From: Rosellinia necatrix
Lineage: Eukaryota > Ascomycota > Sordariomycetes > Xylariales > Xylariaceae
Reading direction: 5' to 3'
Assembly: GCA_021209875.1 (NCBI GenBank)
Contig: JAGYVD010000001.1
Span: 744,001 to 808,000 of the forward strand
Length of the DNA stretch: 64,000 nucleotides
In this document: piece after piece, positions 1 to 10,300 of the stretch
How positions within the stretch are numbered: position 1 is the first letter of the stretch
Layout: each line of letters opens with the position of its first letter
Translations under genes and position numbers: made by a program
The notes under the pieces: model-generated
Told to the model about the DNA's origin: nothing
Seen by the model: the letters and a program-made list of their open reading frames with translations, nothing else
The model's database searches: none

Positions 1-1644
1 GTTTGCCATTCTCATGGAGAGAAAGGAGCTTAGCATTTTCAGATCAGCGCTCGGTGCTCCACGGTCATTAACGACGTAGTCGGTAAGCCTTGTCAGCGAG
101 TCAGGGGTCAGGGGCGTAAACATATGAATATCTTCCAGGGGAGTAACTGCACTGTGGCCGTCGTATCTAGATTCTACGCCGTGGAGCAAAGTACAAATTA
201 TCATCTGGGTATCAAGGTTAATAGGGGGGGTACAACTTTTCGCCATGGTCTCGATCAGTGCAATGGCCAGGAGTAGGTACTCAAATGGATCATAATCTCG
301 CCAATTCCCAAGGACGGCTGAGGCGATAAGGACCCTATCGTAGATGGAACCGCGAATGACGAGGATTTCTTGTGAATCAACAGTCTTGAAGCTCGGGCTG
401 GACTCGTAGGAGCTACCGGCCTTGAAGTTACCATCGTCAGATCCTGGAAGGTCCCATCTTATATCCCGTTGGCAGTATGCCAAAATGCAATACGAGAAGT
501 CCCATTCACAAGACCAATCCGGAACCCAGGAAGGTAGGCCCTCCACGGTTTTGGGTTGTGACGACAGCCATAATAGTCTCATGTGACCCTGACGGAGCAG
601 TGCTTTCGCCGCTTGAATAAAACAATCTTGGGTTGTCAGATCGTAGTTCACATTAATCCCCAAGGTTGATGAGTCTCTGGATAGACCAAGAAGGGCAAAT
701 ATAGTATCTCTCGCATCTTTTGACTGAATTCCGCCAGCCTTGGCAGTAACAAGAAGGTCCCAAAGGGAATATACATCTTTGTTGTTTTGGAAGTCGCATC
801 GCATACGGAACATATCCGTCCCGAGGCTTGCAGTACCCAGGCCGAATAGTTCGTTTTCGATATCATCCAAAGTGAGGGCTTGACCAGTCGTTTTGGCCCA
901 GGCGACCCTCTGCACGCTTTTAATCGTGGTAGACGCAACAAAGAGCACTTCCCACCAACAGAAGTAATCGCCATAAACGAATTGGACTTCGCGGGCCGCC
1001 AAGAACTCCTGCTGTATCCAGATTCTCTGGAACCACGGCCGTTCGATGATTTTCTGGATCGCCCTGCCGCTAGAACCATCGTCTCTAGCCAGCACCTCCG
1101 CAAACTCGTTGAATACGTCGACGGTCAGATCTGGACCCCTCTCCTGTAAACGGCGTTCAAGATCGTCCAGCGTGTCGAATACCTTTTTGTCGATGTCGGT
1201 GGAGGGGCCAAGCCAGGCGAAGACAACGGCGGCCTGTTCGTAGACGGACTTCATGCTCGCGACCTGCCAGGACTTTTCTTCGTTATCCGGTTGGTTGATG
1301 CATATCGCATCGACCCATAGATAAGTTTTTCGGATTTCTTCTTCATTGCGAAATCTCCGGAGGGCGTCGTTGAGATTGGCTCCGATACGCAAGAGCTGCC
1401 GATGCCCCGACCCCGATCCCTCTGGGTTGATGATTAACTCGTGCGTTGGAGAAGGGTCTCCCCAAACGTACGAGAGAGCAAAGTAATCGACGTCATCATC
1501 AAGGGAGGCTATTTTCATGGAACATTCAAGAATGCCGGAATCCCCCTGCTGAGGCGAGGCATAAAGCTTAAAGAGTCTGATCTCCCGCCGGGCTTTATTC
1601 AGCGGTGGATACTGGAAAGATAGCAGGGGATCATCAGTTCGCAT
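1..1644 (-). CDS. HET domain (heterokaryon incompatibility) protein, 3' end beyond the window
   Basis: Read on the minus strand, an uninterrupted frame runs from an ATG in strong context (ACCACCATGC) to the window edge: 548 codons without a stop or an intron. HET-domain motifs appear in order: YFALSYVWGDP (about residues 54-64), LWVDAICINQ (109-118), a Q..SMKSVY region followed by AWLGP (143-147), and ERPWFQRIWIQQEF (201-214). DARDTIFALLGL (about 310-321) and LPSWVPDWS (about 370-378) are typical of HET proteins downstream of the core. Family members act in the cytoplasm in allorecognition and trigger cell death when incompatible strains fuse; which partner this one senses cannot be told. No N-terminal NACHT or repeat domain is visible, and the C-terminus is missing. 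The frame is intact although it lies 3 kb from RIP-mutated DNA. The glycine-rich gene lies upstream on the same strand. Confidence 0.94.
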   Translation of the reverse strand, partial: MRTDDPLLSFQYPPLNKARREIRLFKLYASPQQGDSGILECSMKIASLDDDVDYFALSYVWGDPSPTHELIINPEGSGSGHRQLLRIGANLNDALRRFRNEEEIRKTYLWVDAICINQPDNEEKSWQVASMKSVYEQAAVVFAWLGPSTDIDKKVFDTLDDLERRLQERGPDLTVDVFNEFAEVLARDDGSSGRAIQKIIERPWFQRIWIQQEFLAAREVQFVYGDYFCWWEVLFVASTTIKSVQRVAWAKTTGQALTLDDIENELFGLGTASLGTDMFRMRCDFQNNKDVYSLWDLLVTAKAGGIQSKDARDTIFALLGLSRDSSTLGINVNYDLTTQDCFIQAAKALLRQGHMRLLWLSSQPKTVEGLPSWVPDWSCEWDFSYCILAYCQRDIRWDLPGSDDGNFKAGSSYESSPSFKTVDSQEILVIRGSIYDRVLIASAVLGNWRDYDPFEYLLLAIALIETMAKSCTPPINLDTQMIICTLLHGVESRYDGHSAVTPLEDIHMFTPLTPDSLTRLTDYVVNDRGAPSADLKMLSSFLSMRMAN

Positions 1645-2327
1645 GGTGGTTGAGTGTGGAGCCAGAGACTGGTTTTGGAATCTTTCCTGTCGTGGTGGGA
1701 TGGACCCCATAATTATACCGTTAATCCCCTGGCTCCGCCGGCTACCCGATCACTGGGTTCTAGGTTCTGGGGCGCGTGAGTCTCGAGCTAAGGGGTGCGA
1801 CGCTAGGAGCTAGGAGGTATCGAAGGCCCCGAAGGTGGCCAATAGGAAGGAGGTCCTTGGGGGCCATTTATAACAACGCTAATGTATAACTATTATTCCT
1901 AACGTATCTGTCCATCTGTCTATAATATCAGCTTAAACCCCAATATCAACATTTCCTCAACGCTGTTTTATTGTTAAATAAGCACTAGGGCACATTAGAG
2001 GCTGTTTTAAGCCTTACGTGCCTGGGCCCCGACCCTTCTAGAACCCTATCATTATCAAACCACGCCGACAGAAGCAACACGCACGATAGAGGGCCATTGG
2101 GCTGGCCAAGGGAAGTTCGGCCAAGCCATGTTCATGAAATAGCACTAGCAGCACATATTGGAATTCAGAGTGGTTCATGACGCAGCTATCTAGTTGGAAT
2201 AGATGGTAATGATCGTGGTCACATGAAACCATTTCCCGAATCCCCACAGCCTTGACCTCCTGGGATTTGCGGATCGCTTCACAGCTATCTTAATTCGCTC
2301 AGCTGATAGCAAGGAAATGAATTGATT
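1645..2327 (-). promoter_or_regulatory. Intergenic region upstream of the HET gene
   Basis: Ordinary-GC DNA between the HET start codon and the 3' side of the glycine-rich gene. On the minus strand the last 60 bases before the HET ATG are CA/CT-rich, as in many filamentous-fungus 5' UTRs. Two TATA-like stretches are seen on that strand, near 1708-1716 (TATAATTAT) and near 1864-1874 (TTATAAATGG). Either could serve as a core promoter; neither is proven. Short open frames here are not supported by start context or by any recognisable motif. Confidence 0.35.
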
Positions 2328-2375
2328 CTGAACATCATTAACGCGGGTTACTAAGGGCTTCAGAGGGGACCTTAC
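2328..2375 (-). other. Candidate 48-nt intron in the 3' UTR of the glycine-rich gene
   Basis: Starting 37 nt after the TAG of the glycine-rich frame, the minus strand has a GTAAGG donor, a TTAAT/AGTAAC branch-like stretch and a TTCAG acceptor, 48 nt in all, a normal size for a filamentous-fungus intron. The paralogue at 59220-59492 has a similar intron-like stretch 18 nt after its stop. Because it follows the stop codon, splicing would not change the protein. Confidence 0.4.
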
Positions 2376-2412
2376 CAGAGGCAGCCACAGGGTTATAATG
2401 GGCCAAACCAGC

Positions 2413-2682
2413 CTATCCAAAGGTGGCTTTGCCAGCCGTACCTTTGCCACCCGTGGCAGCGCCACCAATGTTGCCCTTGGCTTCCCCGCCTCTGCCCTCC
2501 GCGTTGTATACGGCATCATCTGGCTTCCTCCCATTCTTCCATTCGAAGCTGCCGCCAACACCGTCACCTCCGGTGACCGCTCCAGGGCCATTTTGCAGCC
2601 CCTGCCATCGGCCATTCTGGGGAACTGAGGCGTTACCTCCTTGGCCAGAAAAGTTGAACACAGGTCTACCACCAGAACTCAT
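2413..2682 (-). CDS. Small glycine-rich protein, 89 aa (paralogue A)
   Basis: An ATG-to-TAG frame of 89 codons. I recognise no named family. The protein starts MSSGGRP without a hydrophobic stretch, so no signal peptide or membrane segment. Two related halves are visible: G.GG.A followed by TGGDGVGGSFEW (about residues 15-51), then GRGGEA, GGAATGGKG and a final FG. The frame is supported by its alignment with the gene at 59220-59492. Both share MSS, P.F, SG.GG.A, W.G, TGGDG.GG, N..G.GG.A..N.GG.A.GG.G and FG, close to half the positions by eye and with the same length. Longer frames on the opposite strand are proline-rich mirror images of the glycine codons. A TATA box is seen about 135 nt upstream. 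It lies upstream of the HET gene on the same strand, about 770 nt away; a functional link is only a guess. Confidence 0.72.
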   Translation of the reverse strand: MSSGGRPVFNFSGQGGNASVPQNGRWQGLQNGPGAVTGGDGVGGSFEWKNGRKPDDAVYNAEGRGGEAKGNIGGAATGGKGTAGKATFG

Positions 2683-2815
2683 GATGGCGTGTGATGATAA
2701 ATATCGAGAAATAGAGGGGAAAGTGCGAAGTTATTTACTGGTGTTGACTGTGTATGCTGCCGTTCTAGTTTGCCCTAAGCAAAGTATATCGGCTGGGAGA
2801 TGGCGGGAAGGATCC

Positions 2816-2824
2816 CTATTTATA
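2816..2824 (-). promoter_or_regulatory. TATA box candidate of glycine-rich gene A
   Basis: TATAAATAG on the minus strand, about 135 nt upstream of the ATG, followed by a C/T-rich leader. This is the only good TATA element in the upstream 300 nt. Confidence 0.4.
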
Positions 2825-3418
2825 AATAAATGTCGATAGAAAACCTCACACTGGCTCTAGTCATTACGGGACATGGGATATCATCTTCAAGCTCCCTCTA
2901 CGACCCCGCAAAGATGGTATAATATCGTGAGATGGCAAGACAAAACAATATTCAAATCAACCCTTTGATTGGCCTCAACTACGAGTGGTGTATTAGATGA
3001 TAGGCAAGGAATGGAACATAGTAGCAAAGTTTGAATACCTAGCTACAGGCAGGATGCATAGAAGCTGATGCCCCAATGTGACAAGAGTGCATAATGTAGC
3101 ATTGGGTTCCAGGTGAATGCTGCTGTTGGCGTTACATTCAATGATTGACACCTGACCCCCGCTTTACAAATTGCAAGTCTACTGACAGAATAGGGAGCAT
3201 GCTAGGCTAGATGGTTTGGCTAAAGTTCTGGTTTATTTAATTAATAACGTATGACTCACCTAACTGGGCCACGTACTAACTGTTATAAAAGATAACCCAG
3301 GTTATAAACACCTAACATATATAAATAAGCTAATTATAAAATAAAAAAAGCCTGAAATATTTTATAGCTGTGTATATAAAACAGCCTAGTTATCTAATCT
3401 TATATTTATATTATAACT
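2825..3418. other. Intergenic DNA and left transition to the AT-rich block
   Basis: No coding frame is supported. GC falls stepwise from about 3230 onward. A 7-bp inverted repeat (CCCAATG / CATTGGG) lies around 3072-3106; its meaning is unknown. From about 3290 the sequence is dominated by TTATAA, and it leads into the MITE cluster. Confidence 0.5.
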
Positions 3419-3930
3419 GTAATAGGCTATGCCTGAAGGTGTTATGGGCAGTGCCTATAAGGAAGTATCGGCGCACGGGCTGATACAGGCAAACTGCCAT
3501 ACACCCCTATCCCGAACAATTGCTGAATAGCTTGTGAACTAACCACCAAACCTGGACTAGTACAACTAGAACTGACCAGGCTTATAAAACTGCGTCTTAT
3601 AAGCTATACATACACTGTTTATAACTTCTGCTACTTAGCTAGAAAATAGACCTTATTTGCTACCCTGATAAGTGTACTTTCAGGCATAGCCCATCACAGA
3701 AGGTATACTTATCAGGGTAGTAAATAAGGTTTATTTTTTAATTAAATAATAAAAATTATAAATAATATATGTATAGCTTGTAAAATATAGTTTTATAAAG
3801 CTGGTTAGTTTTAGTTATATTAGTCCAAGTTTAATAGTTAGTTTATAAGCTATTTAGCGATTGTTTAAAATAAAAGTATATAATAGTTTGCCTGTATTGG
3901 CCTGTGCGCTAATACTTCCTTATAGGCACT
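3419..3930 (-). mobile_element. MITE-like element, copy B, interrupted by copy A
   Basis: The element is read in reverse. Its first 22 bases (3419-3440, ...GGCTATGCCTGAAGGT) are separated from the rest (from about 3698, GAAGGTATACTTATCAGGG...) by copy A. The interrupted site carries GAAGG(T) on both sides, a 5-6 bp target-site duplication. The far end (CTTCCTTATAGGCACT) is cut off just before its terminal bases, where copy C begins. It is moderately AT-shifted compared with copy A. Confidence 0.75.
3441..3697 (+). mobile_element. MITE-like element, copy A (about 257 bp), nested in copy B
   Basis: The left end is GTTATGGGCAGTGCCTATAAGG; the right end, reverse-complemented, is GTGATGGGCTATGCCTGAAAG. 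These are imperfect terminal inverted repeats of about 20 bp. A subterminal palindrome (GTATCGGC..GGCTGATAC type) follows the left end. There is no coding capacity, so it is non-autonomous. The same element recurs at 3698-3930, 3931-4187, 55718-55992 and 56313-56570. It is flanked by GAAGG(T) and is the least mutated copy at this edge. The superfamily cannot be assigned from a 5-6 bp duplication whose edge is ambiguous by a base. Confidence 0.8.
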
Positions 3931-4187
3931 ATAATAGGCTATGCCTAAAAGTACATTCATCAGAGTAGCAAATAAGGTTTATTTTTTAGCTAAATAACAG
4001 AAATTATAAACAGTATATATATAGCTTATAAAACATAGTTTTATAAAGCTAGTTAATTCTAGTTATATTAGTCCAAGTTTAATAATTAATTTATAAGCTA
4101 TTTAATAATTATTTAAAATAAAAATATATAATAGTTTGCTTATATTAACTTATATGTTAATATTTTTTTATAAGCACTGCTTATAAT
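3931..4187 (-). mobile_element. MITE-like element, copy C, partly RIP-mutated
   Basis: Begins ATAATAGGCTATGCCTAAAAG directly after copy B and ends near ATTTTTTTATAAGCACTGCTTATAAT. The left part still carries ordinary bases, whereas the inner right part has lost nearly all CpA/TpG (for example AATATTTTTTTATAAG in place of AATACTTCCTTATAGG). The edge of the AT block therefore runs through this copy. Confidence 0.7.
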
Positions 4188-7061
4188 ATTATTTTTTTTT
4201 TTTATGTTTTTTTAAAAAAGTTGCAAGCTAGTTATAAACTGTTTTATAGTTTTTATGCTTAAATTTTAAATTTATAAATAAAATTTTTTTTTAGCTTAAA
4301 AATTTTTTTTTTTTTTAAGTTTTTTTTTATTTATAAGTTTTAATTTATATATAAATATATATTTTTATTAATTTAATCTGCTAAAATATTTTAACGCTGT
4401 TTATAAACGTTTTATAATATTATTTTTTTTATTTATTATTTACTAGTTCTTACATACTTTTTAAATATTTTAAATGCTTATATATAACTGTTTTTTAAAA
4501 ATTCTGCCAGGCTTTATTTTTTACTGTTTTATATACAGCTATATAAAGCTTTTAGGCCGCCTGTTTTATATTTAATTTTTTTTTTTAATAATAATTAATT
4601 TTATAAATTATTTTAATTTTTGCGGTGTTTTAGTTTATTGTTTAAACCGTTTATAAATTAATTTTATTTTATTTTATAAGCTGCTTAATATTTTATTATT
4701 AATATTATATCTGTTTTTTATTATTACAGCTAAGCTTTATTTTTATTTATATTTTAGCTAGTTTATTAATTTAGCTTGTTAACACAGCTATATTTTTTTA
4801 TTTATTAAAAATCAGCTTTAAACTGTTTATAATTTTTTTATTAATTAATTAAACTATTGTTTTTATTATATTAAAACAGGCTTTTTTAATTATTATTTTT
4901 ATATTAATTTTATTAATAAAAATAAAAATAACGTTTTTCGGTTTTATTAGCTAACTTTTTTTTTTTTTTAACGTTTAACGCTACTTTTATTTATTTATAA
5001 GCTTTATTAATTAAGTTCTAGCGTTATTTATGCTTTTTTTTTGCTTTTTGTTTAACTTTTTTTTAATTTTTTTTATTTATTTTTAAAAGTTTTTTATTTT
5101 TTTTTTATTTTTAAACTATTTATACGCTGCTTATAATAGCTTTAAAAACTTTTTTTGTTTATTTTATTATAAGCTAGCTTTTTATTAATATTTTATACAG
5201 CTTTTTTTTATTTTATTTATAAAATGCTATATTATATATATTTTATATTAATAAGCTAGTAAATAGCAACTTTTACCTTTTTATATTAATTAAATTAATA
5301 ATATATATTTTTTTTGCAAGCTTATTATAAATTAACTATAAAAAAACGCGCTATTATATATATATATATATAAATAAAAAATATTTTAAAATAAACTAGC
5401 TGCTGTTATAACTGTTTATATTTTATATTAATGCTGTTTATAAATAAATTTTTAATAATTTTAAGCTATATTAAATATTTTTATGTTTTATTAAAAATAT
5501 TTATATATGTAATAAATATATTTTTATAAATCTTTTTTTATTAGCTATTTATTATATATTTATAAGCTTTTTAAACAGTTAAAATAAATTTACTAAAGCT
5601 TATTTAAATTTTTAAAACGTTTAACTTATATTAATAAAATATTAAAAATAAATTTTAATTTTAATAACTATTATTTATATTTAGCTTATATATTATATAA
5701 ACAAAATTATTATTATTATTTAAAATTATATTAAACAGCTTTATAAATAATAAAAACATTAAAACTTATTATTTAAATATTTTATCTACTGTTTATATTT
5801 TTTATATACTGCTTATATTTAATTAAAAAAATAATAAAAATATTTTAAAAATAAATAATAATTTATATATTTTATTATAATTTATAAAACTATTTATAAA
5901 CTTTTAAAAGTTATTATTTTTTTATAAATTTTTTTTAAATTTATATAAACTATATTAAAATATAAGCTTTGCTTAAATATTAATTATAAACAGTTTAAAA
6001 AATAAATAAAAATTAATTAAATTTTAAAATAATATAATAAACAGTATAGCTATAGCTGCTATTAATAAACTTTTAGCAGCTACAGCTGTGTTTTTTTTAT
6101 TAAATATATTAATTATTTCTGCGCTAATTATAAATAAAGCTTAAAAAAAATTAAAGCTTAATAATAAAAAATTAAAATAAATTAAAAAGCTTCAGCGTTA
6201 TTTATATAACGCTTATTATTATTTTATTTAAAACTTATATAAAAATATAAAAATTAGCCAGCTTTATTTAATAATTTTGTTATAATTTTTAAATTATTTA
6301 TAATATCTTTGCAAATTAATTTTATTTATAATTAAAAATATAATATTTTATATTATTTATTTATTTTATTTATTATTTTTTTATATTTTATTTTTAAGCT
6401 ATATTTTTTATTTTTATATTAAATTTATTATTATTTTATATATTTTTATATTTTTTTAAAAATAGTTTACTGCTTAAGTTTTTAAAAGTTTTTAAAAACT
6501 TTTAATAAATTTAACATATTTTTTTATTTTATAACTAGTTTACAAGCTTTTTATATTTTTTTATTTAATAAACTTTTAATATTTTTTTATTTTTTTTTTT
6601 TATTTTTTAAATTTTATTGCTTATATTAAAAAAGCTAGCTATTATTTAACGTTTAAAAACTAAAAATCTGTTTTTATTTAATATATAAACTTAATATAAA
6701 AACAGTTATAAATATTTTTAAAATATTTAATTTTATTATATAAAAACTAATTATTTTAATAATATAATATTTAATATATAGATATGTTAATTTTAAAATA
6801 GCTGTAATATTTATATATTTTTAAAAAACAGCTAAATAAAATCTTTAGTTTTAAATTTATTAGCTAACATATACTGTTTATTAATAGTTTTTTTAGTTTT
6901 ATTATATTATAGCTATAGCTGTTTAAATAAATTTTATATTATTTTTTAATTTTTATATAAATATTTTAGCTAAAATTTCTAAATTATAAACTAATTATAT
7001 TAAATATTTAATTATTAATATAATAGTTATATAATATTTATAAATTATAAAAAAAAAGCTT
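4188..7061. other. RIP-mutated sequence of unknown origin
   Basis: No family could be assigned. The plus strand is T-rich up to about 5500 and mixed after that. A TA run is present near 5355-5372. It is one of the oldest layers, since family A copy 1 inserted at its right end. Confidence 0.5.
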
Positions 7062-7066
7062 AGTTT
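7062..7066. repeat. Target-site duplication AGTTT, left of family A copy 1
   Basis: AGTTT immediately before the 5' LTR, matched by AGTTT at 13801-13805 immediately after the 3' LTR. The exact 5-bp match fixes the element's limits. Confidence 0.9.
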
Positions 7067-7333
7067 TGTCATGACCTACAGCCATGATGGCCCTGATTGG
7101 CTGCACAAATAAATGGCCTGGCGGCCCCTGATTAGTTCCCCGGCTAAATAGGTACAAGTACGAGGTAGTAAATACGGTAGGCCAGTCACGTAGTAAATAG
7201 CTAGTAGTATATATAAATATAAATTCTGGCTGTTAGTTTTATATATAGTTTTTTTTTTTTAACTTTAGTTTTTTTTTTTAATATATAAGTATAGTTGGGC
7301 TCTGTTTTAACTGTTATTATTACAGCTATTATA
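7067..7333 (+). repeat. 5' LTR of family A copy 1
   Basis: Starts TGTCATGACCTACAGCC and ends CAGCTATTATA (CAGCCATCACA in the least mutated copy at 44943-45212). The left two-thirds still have near-normal GC; the right third has lost most CpA and TpG. Confidence 0.92.
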
Positions 7334-10300
7334 AAACTAAGGTTTATTTTTTATTGTTTAAAAAAACGTTAAATTTTTTTAACTAACTAAATAATTAATT
7401 AATTTATTAAAACGTTATAGCAAAAAAAAATAATTTAATTTTTTTAATAAAAGCTAAACAATAAATACGTTTTAAAAAAAATAATTTAAATAAACTAGCG
7501 TTATATAACAATACTTAATATAATTACTGCAAATTTTAGCGCTAGTTTTTAAAATTTATAAAATTATTAATATAAGCTAATAATATTAATATAGTTAAAC
7601 GTTTTAATAAAAAAATAAAAGCTATAATAAAAATAAAAAAAAAAAACAAACTTATAAATATTTTTATATTAAAATTGCATTATTAATAATAATAATTAAA
7701 ATATATATATAGCTAGCTTTTATAAAACTTTATAAAAGTTTATAAAATAAATAAAACTAACGCTGCTTATTTTATTATAAATAAATAAATAAAAATAGTT
7801 TTTATAATAATAATAAATAAAAAACACGTGTTTTTTATAAAATATCTTTATAAATTTTTAATAGTTTATAAAATTAGTTTAAAACTATTTTAAAAATATA
7901 TATTATAAATTTAAATATTGTTTTTATTTATAAACGCTGCTTAAAATATTTTAAAAATCTTATTAATATAATTAATAATATTAATAATAATATTATATAA
8001 ATAATATATTAAATAAATTAATTTAGTTTAAAAATAAAAAGTTAACATTAATTTAAATTAAGTTTTAATTAAAACTAATAAAAAATTAAAATTTTAAAAA
8101 TTAAATTGTTATAATATTTATTTAATTAAATAAACTTAATAATTATTTAAAAACTATTTTAAAATTTAATTTAAAAACTTTAAACTTATAATATATTAAA
8201 AAAATTAAAATTAATTTTTAAAACAGCTAAACTTTTATGTTTATAAATAAAAACTAATAAAAATAAATTAAAAATAAAGTTTAAATATTAGTTTATGTTT
8301 TAAAAAATAAACTTATTAAAAACAGCAATTATTTTTAATATAAATTAAAAAAATTGATTATATTATTAATTATATAAAAATAAAGCTTTTAAAAATTTTA
8401 TATTATTTATTATTAATAATTATAATAAATTAATATTAAAAATTAATTAAAAATATTATATTATTTATTTTTATTTTATAATAATTTTAATAAACATAAA
8501 AAGCTAAAATTAAATATTAAAACTTAAAAAGCAATAAATAATAAATTTATTTTGTTTTATATAAAGTTTATTTATTAAGCCGGCATAACAAAAGTTAATT
8601 TAAAAACTTTAAATAAAACATATATAAGAAGTTGTTTAAACAGTTAAATAAACTTTATATAAACAAGCTATATAATAATATAGTAAATTTTTTATTTATT
8701 ATAAATATATATAATTATATAATTATTAACAGTAGAAAAACTTTATTTAAAACAAAGCTTTAAAAAAAATAAAACATAAAAAAATAAAAAGCAAGAAAAA
8801 GTTTTAATTATAGCTGCTAAAAATAATTTTTAATTAAAAATATTTATTAACTATAAAATAATAATAAAAAATAACAGCTATTAAATAAATAAAAATAAAA
8901 TAAAATCTATGTTAAATTAAAACTAAATTAATTTAAAGTTTTTATTTTAAAAACAAATGTTTTATTTATTATAAATAAAAATATTATAATAATAATTATT
9001 TTTATAAAAATAATTTTAATTAATTAAATAATATATATATTAATATTATTATTATAAAAACTATAAAAATAAATTATATAAAAAAATAAATATAAACAAA
9101 AAAAAAAAAAATAGCTTAAAATAATTAAATTTTTTTAAGCAAAAATAATAGCATTTAATATAATATAATATAAAAATATCCTGTTTTATTTTTTAAAAAC
9201 ATATTAAAAAAACCTGTTTTTATAAATTATATTATAATAAATAATAAATTTATATTATTTATTAAAGCTTTAGCTAATATAAAAACAAATATATATATTT
9301 TAATTAATATAATTTTTATTATGTTAATAATAAAATATTTAAAATTTAAAATTATAACAAGTTTTAAACCAGCTATTATTATTAAATATAATAATAATTT
9401 ATTTTAATAAATAAATTTAGTTTTAAAATTATATTTTAAAATATAAAAAAATTATATAAAAACTTTTTAATAATTATTAATATAAAATAAAATATAATTA
9501 TTAAAAAAATATTATAATTATTATAATATGCTAATAAATTTTTATATAAATAATTTTATTTTTAAATAACTAAAAACTTAAATATTAAATTTTAAAATTT
9601 TAATAAATAAAATAAAATTTTGTTAAAATATTTTAAATATTAAAAAATATTGCTTAAAAAAAAGCTAATAAACTAAAAAACAAAAATGTAATAATAATTA
9701 ATTTAATTAAATATAGCAAAAAAAAATTATAAGCTTAAAATATTTTAAATTAAATATAATAAAAATTATTTAATTAAAAGCTATATTAATTATTAAAAAT
9801 ATAAGCTTAAAAGTTTTTATTTTTTAAAACTATTTTAATATAAGTTTTAAAATTTTAAAACTAATAAATATTTTAAAACTAATAAATATTTTAAATAAAA
9901 AATAAAACTATATAAAAAATATATAAAATAAAAAATATTAAGCTAAAAATTAAACTAGCTTTTAAAATAATAAAAACTAGGCCTAAAATAAAAACTCTAT
10001 TAAAAAAACGCCTAAAGCTTTATTAATTTTAATAAAATATTATCAGATAATATAAACACTAATTAATAAAAATTATAACTATTAAAACTATAGTTTTTAA
10101 TATAATATTATAATAAAATAATATAATATATTATAATATAATTATATTATATAAAATTAATAAAATAATAAATAATAAATAATAAAATAAAATTAAAAAA
10201 CTTACAACAGATCGTTTTAAAAGCTTACTATAAATATTTAAATATTTTTTAAAAGCTGCTTTAAACAACCTGTTTTTATATAAGTTAAAATAAATTACTG

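Noticed and set aside
648..1243. Frames of 65-151 codons on both strands
   Set aside because: All lie inside the HET coding frame, which carries the diagnostic motifs; these are shadows.
2423..2839. 138-codon plus-strand frame, proline-rich
   Set aside because: It is the antisense of the glycine-rich gene at 2413-2682 (Gly GGN codons read backwards give Pro/Ala). The same artefact appears opposite gene B at 59288-59488.
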